This document shows positions 60,701 to 64,000 of a stretch of DNA of 64,000 bases, piece by piece. Source of the stretch: Marthasterias glacialis (Eukaryota > Echinodermata > Asteroidea > Forcipulatida > Asteriidae). Location of the stretch: assembly GCA_911728455.2 (NCBI GenBank), contig OU452234.1, positions 7,082,549-7,146,548 of the forward strand. Direction: 5' to 3'. Under the pieces are notes generated by a model. The model ran no database searches and was not told where the DNA came from. It saw only the letters and a program-made list of their open reading frames with translations. How positions within the stretch are numbered: position 1 is the first letter of the stretch; every line of letters starts with the position of its first letter. Both the position numbers and the translations under genes were made by a program.

Positions 60701-63290
60701 TGAGCAAGAAGTGGTTGGCAGTCTGCAGTGAGAGTCTGCCTAGTGGTACATGCTTGTACATTGGGTTGATATCATGGTACGCTAAAGCTGGCTTTAAGGA
60801 CTCACAGAGTTGACTGTAACTGAGTAGTGCTGGTTGAACATGAGAAGAGCTTGATGATAGCAGATGCTTGTCAATCTTTCAGGTTCAATTTGTCACCAGG
60901 TTGGCTAATGCCTGGTTTGACCATGTTTAACAGACCTGTGTGCTTGTCAATGCACTATTATATAAGTAGGATCCTAAATTGTTTTCTAAAAATACATAGA
61001 AAGACTGTAATTGTGCATAGCTCAATTGTTATAACAGTCATGTATAATGTTATCAATTGTGTAAGATAACCTTGGAGATAACAATGAGATAATTAAACCA
61101 CATGTGCACATGGTTTTGTTTTACAAATTTAATATTCATGGTGCAATTATGTGTCAGTCCTTCAGGTTTGTAGTTTGACCATGTTTGACAGAGTTGTGCG
61201 CTTGTCTACGCATTGCTGTTAAGGATCTCACTTGATTTCTAATCAAGATTGTAATTGTGCGTGGCTCCTGTATATAACAGTGTAGCACACATGCATTATA
61301 ACGTTACCAATGTGTAAGATTATCATGGAGAGAACATGGAAGATCTAGAATTAAACCACCAGAGCCTATTTGTTAGATTACAAATTTATTGTCCAACTGT
61401 GCGTTATAATATTCATAGTGCAAAGTGTGTAGCCTGATAGGAAAGGTTGACAGTCTTTTCCTGGTTTATTGGTAGACTTCCTCAAAAACGAATCTCCTTC
61501 AGCCATTAGGGTGAGATTTATTAGCACTGGATCTAATTATCATGTTCAGAACCACCCCAACTCTTTAGAGATAATTACATGGTGTCTCTGAAAACTTACT
61601 GGATTCAATTGTAAGTAATAAAGATTTTCATGCAACAGAATTTACAAACTTTAATGCTGATTTGGTTAAGAATGTTGTTTGTACAAATCACCCTAACACC
61701 TGATTTCATCTTAAATACCATCATTTTGGGGAAATAACGATCAAGTCAGTTTTTCTTATTTTTGGTGCTTTGCAAAAAAGATTTGTTTTGTATTATTTCA
61801 CCTTGCTGCAAAGTGTAGAGGAGATTGTTTGTCTTTATTCTTAAGGTTGACTGTAGCGCCTAGATCCATCAAGCCTTGCACTGATTTGATAGATCCTTCC
61901 TTGGTAGCATAGTGCATTGGTGTACAACCAGAACTATCAGCCTGGTTTAGAAGAAATGCAGCTTCAGATCTCTATGCATATCAAAAACAAAGTCCAACAT
62001 TATGAGTGTAGACACATTGAGTCAACTTTTCAGGATGTTGTTTAAAAACCTATGCTTGAGATTTTGTTTTTTTAAATAAGTAACACTTCAAAAACAAAGA
62101 ACAAGGAAAAAAACCTATGGAAACAGAAAATATTTGAGTTCTTATTGGCATGCAAGTTGATGAATTAAAGGCAGGGTATATCTTGGAACAGTACGTTTGT
62201 TTCAATCCTATGTAATTGTAGATATATCCCATAAAACTAACCTCTAAATTTCTTTTTTTTTCAAAAGATGTTAGCATTCTTGAGATGTTGGTGAAAATCT
62301 GGAGAGGTTATTTCCATGCAGGATGTGAAAATGCTGTGAAACTGCATTACTTTCATTATATAAAAAAGGCTTCGTGCTTTAAGCCTTTCTCAGATTCAAA
62401 TTAGCGAGAAATTACTACCTGTTTCTTAAAAACTATGTTATTTCAAAGGGAGTCATTTCTCACAATGTTTTATACTATCAACAACTCTCCAGTTGCTCCT
62501 TACCGGGTCAATTTTTATGGTCATTTAGTTTAAGAGTACCAATTAAGTATCACCTGCCTTTAAATACGATTTCTACTTTGCTGCAGACTTGTTTACATAC
62601 AAGACAGATAGGCACTTCACAGAGAATTGAATTGGCACTAATGTGATTGTAAGCAACATGCTTGCGATGGTCCTCTTCTCAATTACATGTAATCTATTGC
62701 TGGCCACTTTTATAGCTGCAAGGTTGTTACAACCTCATACATAGCAGTAGTCTTAGGAGTATGCTGGGCAGTTAAGTCTACTAAGCTTAGTTTATTAAGT
62801 TTTAAGTTTTACCAATACTAGTATTAATTTAGATTTGTAAAAAAACATTTCCCCCTTATTGGAAGCCAGGGCCAGGCCCTTTTTAATGAAGCTTCATTAA
62901 TTTTTGTAGTACTTCTATGACAAAAAATCAAATCTCTTTAATTTTTTTGCAAGCAAGAATGAAAAAGGAGCATTAATTTGAGAAAATTACCGCATTTTAG
63001 AGCATTTATGCTTCTAAATTCTATACAGCACCACAATGAAATTGCCCCAGGTCATTTGAAAAATAAACAGAAATATAAATGTCGGAAACCTTAAAGAATT
63101 CTTGTCCTAGTATCTCCAATGATCCACCGTTGCGTACAATGAGGTGCAAGATGTTACAATTCTCAGAATTAGTCACAGTAACATTAGCTCCTTTCTGTAA
63201 AAGTAGAAGAACCGACCGCAAACTGGATCTCTGTGTGGCCAGTAAGAGGGGTGTCCGCTGGTCCATGTCTCGGGCATCAATGTAGCTTCC
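42574..63290 (-). CDS. TRPA1: TRPA1 cation channel, 3' part (17 exons, 5' end outside window)
   Basis: Seventeen phase-matched exons give 769 residues and a stop. Ankyrin repeats occupy residues 1 to about 290 (DMDQRTPLLLA, GCTPMHYA, SPLHFAA, GMTALHIA, GRSPMHLA, NTALHLAA). The pre-S1 linker has YLQC and HPVC cysteines. S1 is at about 383-404, S2 433-455, S3 471-491, S4 502-522 and S5 532-560. The pore loop (LLLGELDYINSF) and S6 (LLPILLMNLL, IGLAVGDIAEVQ) follow, then the TRP-like helix (LAMQVELHTELEHKLP) and a C-terminal coiled coil (LDKQYDLLRLIVQKMEI). The match to TRPA1 is collinear from the ankyrin domain to the coiled coil. TRPA1 channels are plasma-membrane non-selective Ca-permeable channels gated by electrophiles or temperature (family knowledge). 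About 330 N-terminal residues should lie beyond base 64000. An alternative last exon is described separately. Confidence 0.95.
43075..43147 (+). repeat. Degenerate tRNA-like sequence (SINE head or tRNA pseudogene)
   Basis: The outer ends ggctgga / tccagtc can form a 7-bp acceptor stem with one G-T pair. attcagttggtagagca is a good tRNA D-arm/box A match. Box B (tatggttaaaatccc) and the T stem are decayed. It is followed after about 17 bases by element C. Not a functional tRNA. Confidence 0.55.
43164..43480. mobile_element. Element C, copy 3, with inverted ends
   Basis: Left end cagtggcgtaactaaggggg; right end ccctagttacggcgctg, its inverse with small differences. The G/C-run flanks enclose an AT-rich centre with acattttatgagcttttatg. 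Non-autonomous DNA transposon by its ends (inference). Confidence 0.75.
43692..43783 (-). CDS. TRPA1: TRPA1 C-terminal exon
   Basis: Residues 693-723: VWNKIKETAGVESTVPNERL, KGEADIHINV. The acceptor is tatAG. The donor TTCT|GTATGG was chosen by phase with the coiled-coil exon; an open frame continues past it. Confidence 0.72.
44792..44971 (-). CDS. TRPA1: TRPA1 post-S6 exon
   Basis: Residues 633-692: IGLAVGDIAEVQ, LKRLAMQVELHTELEHKLPK, and a variable loop ending QKFYMR. The donor GAGG|GTTAGA is a weaker match than its neighbours but gives the needed phase 0. Confidence 0.92.
46055..46255 (-). CDS. TRPA1: TRPA1 pore and S6 exon
   Basis: Residues 566-632: the pore helix and selectivity loop LLLGELDYINSF, then S6 FIFLFFCVLLLPILLMNLL. 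The acidic pore residue is Glu where most TRPA1 proteins have Asp. Acceptor tccAG, donor ATTG|GTGAGT. Confidence 0.95.
47123..47252 (-). CDS. TRPA1: TRPA1 S4-S5 linker and S5 exon
   Basis: Residues 522-565: FDIFGIYVVMFLEILGTLIQ, then S5 with VFSILFIAFGLAFFILL. Acceptor tgacAG, donor GGAG|GTAAGT. Confidence 0.95.
47369..47888 (+). mobile_element. MITE family M1, copy 4
   Basis: The clearest copy: TTAA at 47365-47368 and 47889-47892, ends ccagttgcc and gccaactgg, interior ccctggcgggattcttttgg and aacaatggtggaagcctctc. It lies in the TRPA1 intron between the S3-S4 and S5 exons. Confidence 0.87.
48712..48896 (-). CDS. TRPA1: TRPA1 S3-S4 exon
   Basis: Residues 461-522: S3 (AIEWTLYVCTLLYVCPMIA), an acidic loop (DFSEEMMQWQ), then S4 (GAIAVFLAWFNFLLYLQR). 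As in other TRPA1 proteins, S4 lacks the regular Arg/Lys repeats of voltage sensors. Acceptor tgacAG, donor AACG|GTAAGG. Confidence 0.95.
49162..49251 (-). CDS. TRPA1: TRPA1 S2 exon
   Basis: Residues 431-460: LIHNVTQWILCAYAGLSVIK, EIMQMFHQ. Phase 0 on both sides, acceptor taacAG, donor CCAG|GTAATG. Confidence 0.9.
49252..51367. other. TRPA1 intron between S1 and S2 exons
   Basis: 2.1 kb, with a GTT microsatellite near 49410-49436. No repeat family with a second copy and no coding were recognised. Confidence 0.5.
51368..51536 (-). CDS. TRPA1: TRPA1 S1 exon
   Basis: Residues 374-430: NAYGRIYHMLN, then the strongly hydrophobic S1 helix IFLYLFFLIFLTLFTC and a polar S1-S2 loop with NxS/T-type sites. 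Acceptor cattAG, donor AGAA|GTAGGT. Confidence 0.93.
52161..52305. repeat. Fold-back element
   Basis: ccaaatattgactgcttcgag ... tatggttaaaactgc (left) is the inverse of ggtagttttaaccac ... agcagttaatatttg (right), with scattered differences. The core ggcgcgttcta / tagaacgc also pairs. Confidence 0.75.
52376..52880 (+). repeat. Dispersed element B, copy 2
   Basis: Collinear with 13083-13500 (tttggagaaa, aaactgctgttttggagact, gctgacttctt, cctaacacatacatcatttt, ccaaatgttgtga). It lies in a TRPA1 intron in the same orientation on the + strand. Confidence 0.7.
53127..53197 (-). CDS. TRPA1: TRPA1 pre-S1 exon
   Basis: Residues 351-374: TMVKYNCVKLLSHPVCVNYL, SMKW. Acceptor ggcAG, donor AATG|GTAAAA. 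It keeps the family HPVC...MKW motif. Confidence 0.93.
53631..53723 (-). CDS. TRPA1: TRPA1 pre-S1 cysteine exon
   Basis: Residues 320-350, HYYDFRYLQCSEEMQKNF ... YIPLLVLN. The acceptor is ttatttAG|CAC; a nearer AG at 53706-53705 gives the wrong phase. It contains the YLQC cysteine of the electrophile-sensing region. Confidence 0.9.
54314..54370 (-). CDS. TRPA1: TRPA1 linker exon
   Basis: Nineteen codons (AVLDRCEEVHDHSAAVCQG). The acceptor is tttacAG. The donor CAAGGC|GTGAGC was chosen because phase 0 is needed to reach the HYYDFRYLQC exon. The open frame runs on past the donor, which could mislead gene prediction. Confidence 0.85.
54540..56620 (+). pseudogene. Decayed LINE (CR1/Jockey-type) reverse transcriptase
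   Basis: Broken frames read in order: a linker-like segment to about 55170; fingers/palm with EEGSVPAEWKISNVIPVHKN and YRLVSLLSIISKVMESIV (55224 on); FDAIWHKGLL; the catalytic YADD at 55788-55799; and a long thumb/C-terminal stretch to about 56516. Frameshifts and stops separate these parts and there is no intact endonuclease, so the copy is dead. It lies antisense to TRPA1 in the intron between the exons at 57051 and 54370. The order of RT motifs is clear; the exact clade is uncertain. Confidence 0.88.
56791..56894. repeat. Perfect 44-bp inverted repeat, 16-base loop
   Basis: Arms 56791-56834 and 56851-56894 are exact inverse copies (outer tgagaaagcttcttcaaaca). Pairing continues imperfectly outward to about 56782 and 56907. 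An RNA hairpin of 44 bp would form from either strand. Confidence 0.95.
57051..57132 (-). CDS. TRPA1: TRPA1 linker exon
   Basis: Visible residues 273-300: WHEAMKPCCDVTPHMLGLIQ, HMPEVAL. Acceptor cttgtAG, donor CATTG|GTAAGT. End of the ankyrin domain. Confidence 0.9.
57372..57538 (-). CDS. TRPA1: TRPA1 ankyrin exon
   Basis: Visible residues 218-273: NTALHLAAKEGKANAVSFLL, DHGADIKRNHLKQTV, ALAIIAHER. Acceptor attcAG, donor AACG|GTAAAT. Confidence 0.94.
57630..57780 (+). mobile_element. MITE family M1, internally deleted copy 5
   Basis: Has the 5' block (ggaacttccggaatcatttt, ctttgagagtac, tgacttgacaaagccaac) joined directly to the 3' end tcaactgg|TTAA (57781-57784). About 400 interior bases are missing. 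Confidence 0.72.
58030..58144 (-). CDS. TRPA1: TRPA1 ankyrin exon
   Basis: Visible residues 179-217: NKGRSPMHLAAMADYTNTMN ... NWLDDEG. Acceptor tcacAG, donor GAAGGG|GTAATT. It joins directly to the exon starting NTALHLAA. Confidence 0.92.
58905..58968. repeat. 32-bp tandem duplication
   Basis: Two exact copies of a unit beginning ctacttatatccattccaaa, next to G-rich sequence in a TRPA1 intron. Confidence 0.9.
59268..59432 (-). CDS. TRPA1: TRPA1 ankyrin exon
   Basis: Visible residues 124-179: YGRFNTCKQLLNSAIG, EGMTALHIASWFGQ, VKLLMLRGALLH. Acceptor tttcAG, donor ATAA|GTAAGT. Confidence 0.93.
59556..60778. repeat. 94-bp minisatellite, 13 units
   Basis: Units start at 59556 and then every 94 bases to 60684. 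Unit landmarks: tagattgcagcaatcattga, gtggttggcagtctgcag and tggtacatgattgtgcattg. Variation is limited to t/g in cagt(t/g)agag, t/a in caag(t/a)agtgg and a divergent last unit. It lies between two TRPA1 ankyrin exons. Confidence 0.97.
60880..61430. repeat. Diverged 270-bp tandem duplication
   Basis: The first copy (about 60880-61140) and second (about 61150-61430) share in order ttgaccatgttt(a/g)acaga, gtaattgtgc, gtgtaagat(a/t)a, attaaacca, ttacaaattta and atattcat. It follows the 94-bp array directly. Confidence 0.7.
61802..61971 (-). CDS. TRPA1: TRPA1 ankyrin exon
   Basis: Visible residues 68-124: DSSGCTPMHYATKEGSIKSV and KDKQSPLHFAAR. Acceptor gcatAG|AGATCT, donor GCAAG|GTGAAA. Confidence 0.93.
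61972..63089. other. TRPA1 intron, nothing recognised
   Basis: 1.1 kb, AT-rich, without repeats that recur in the window and without coding potential beyond the flanking exons. Confidence 0.5.
63090..63290 (-). CDS. TRPA1: TRPA1 ankyrin exon (first visible)
   Basis: Residues 1-67 of the visible part: YIDARDMDQRTPLLLATQ ... LLLQKGANVTV ... LHLIVRNGG ... QEFFK. Acceptor ctaatAAG|GG. The donor AAG|GTTTCC is weak, but phase 0 fits the next exon. Confidence 0.92.
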
Positions 63291-63512
63291 CTTATTAGCA
63301 AAAGGAATATATTATTATTAATAAAACAAAAATATCATTTTGTAGATCAACTATTTGACTCCTAAGCGCAGACATGTTGGATGCATGTGCATGACTCCGG
63401 AATGAAATTTTGGACAGCGAGAACTTTTGCACTGAAAAAAACACAAGCATAAGGACAACATTGCAAATTAAATAAATATTTAATTAAGTGCGCATTATCA
63501 TGATTATAGGCG

Positions 63513-63613
63513 TGGAATGAGGTGCATGCATGGTCCAAGTTAGTGACAAATTTTGCGTGAAGTATGAACTGGGCTAAACTCACACTACACCAGCTGGGAT
63601 GCACCTCATTCCA
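63513..63613. repeat. Inverted repeat, 15-bp perfect arms
   Basis: tggaatgaggtgcat (63513-63527) and its exact inverse (63599-63613) enclose 71 bases, in the intron or 5' region upstream of the first visible TRPA1 exon. Confidence 0.7.
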
Positions 63614-63786
63614 CTCATTACTTCTCACGTAACGGGAGCGTCTTGAGTATTTGCGAAGGTTGTCATAGTTATCAACTTGATAATGATACTATAACTTGAT
63701 CTTGATCTACTAGTACTACTACTACTGAGCTCGTGTCCAGTTAAGTTAACGTCACAGTAAACAAAACCATGCAAGATTGTACTCCT

Positions 63787-64000
63787 AGAACTATGACAGT
63801 ATGAGGTTCGTTCCGCTATCGTCTCCACGAGCCTCATAGAGTGACATGTACAAAATCCTATTCGAAACTTTCTGCCCTTCACATTTACATGGCTACAGTT
63901 CTTTTTTGTAATCAGATCTCGCAAAAACTAGGCTCTATGTGTTCTTTCAACTCTCATCGAGCGTTGCACGGGTCCAGAAAATCCACTCCGCAAACTAAAC
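63787..64000 (-). repeat. Dispersed element A, copy 2 (inverted, runs to window edge)
   Basis: Inverse of 453-660, including the hairpin with arms atgaggttcgt / acgagcctcat (one change). The copy reaches the last base, so its true end is outside the window. Confidence 0.85.

Noticed and set aside
59556-60778. CRISPR-like regular repeat
   Set aside because: Units are contiguous 94-bp tandem copies without unique spacers, in a eukaryotic intron.

Overview
The window is nuclear DNA of an intron-rich metazoan. Three genes with short GT-AG exons sit in long AT-rich introns filled with small transposons, fold-back elements and minisatellites. The frequent (g)tacatgtac words, the TTAA-flanked miniature elements and the proteins (LRRC34, TMEM65 and TRPA1-type) suggest a marine invertebrate deuterostome such as an echinoderm or hemichordate. 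No species can be named from the sequence alone.

Layout. 1-4.2 kb is repeat-rich flank with several inverted repeats. 4,222-18,701 (+) is a nine-exon LRRC34-like gene (402 aa); its second intron holds a 1.8-kb minisatellite of 88-bp units whose core resembles the internal promoter region of 5S rRNA genes. 18.7-26.2 kb is intergenic, with hairpin elements, an 18-bp G-rich minisatellite and nuclear-receptor-like DR1 repeats. 26,226-37,798 (-) is a seven-exon TMEM65 gene (262 aa). Its last intron contains a TTAA-flanked element that carries a 91-bp copy of the acceptor and start of the gene's own last exon. 38-41.3 kb is intergenic. 42,574-63,290 (-) is the 3' part of a TRPA1 channel gene: 17 exons and 769 residues, from mid ankyrin domain to the C terminus. 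The 5' part lies beyond the right edge. Its introns hold a decayed LINE, a perfect 44-bp hairpin, a 94-bp x 13 minisatellite and several MITEs.

Exon joints were assigned by phase. All three spliced reading frames close without internal stops: 1,209, 789 and 2,310 bases, each divisible by three. LRRC34 (reported nucleolar/germline), TMEM65 (mitochondrial inner membrane) and TRPA1 (plasma-membrane cation channel) have no evident shared pathway. TMEM65 and TRPA1 are co-directional; LRRC34 converges on TMEM65. No prokaryotic features, CRISPR arrays or intact rRNA/tRNA genes were seen. The most unusual items are the captured TMEM65 exon and the 5S-like minisatellite.
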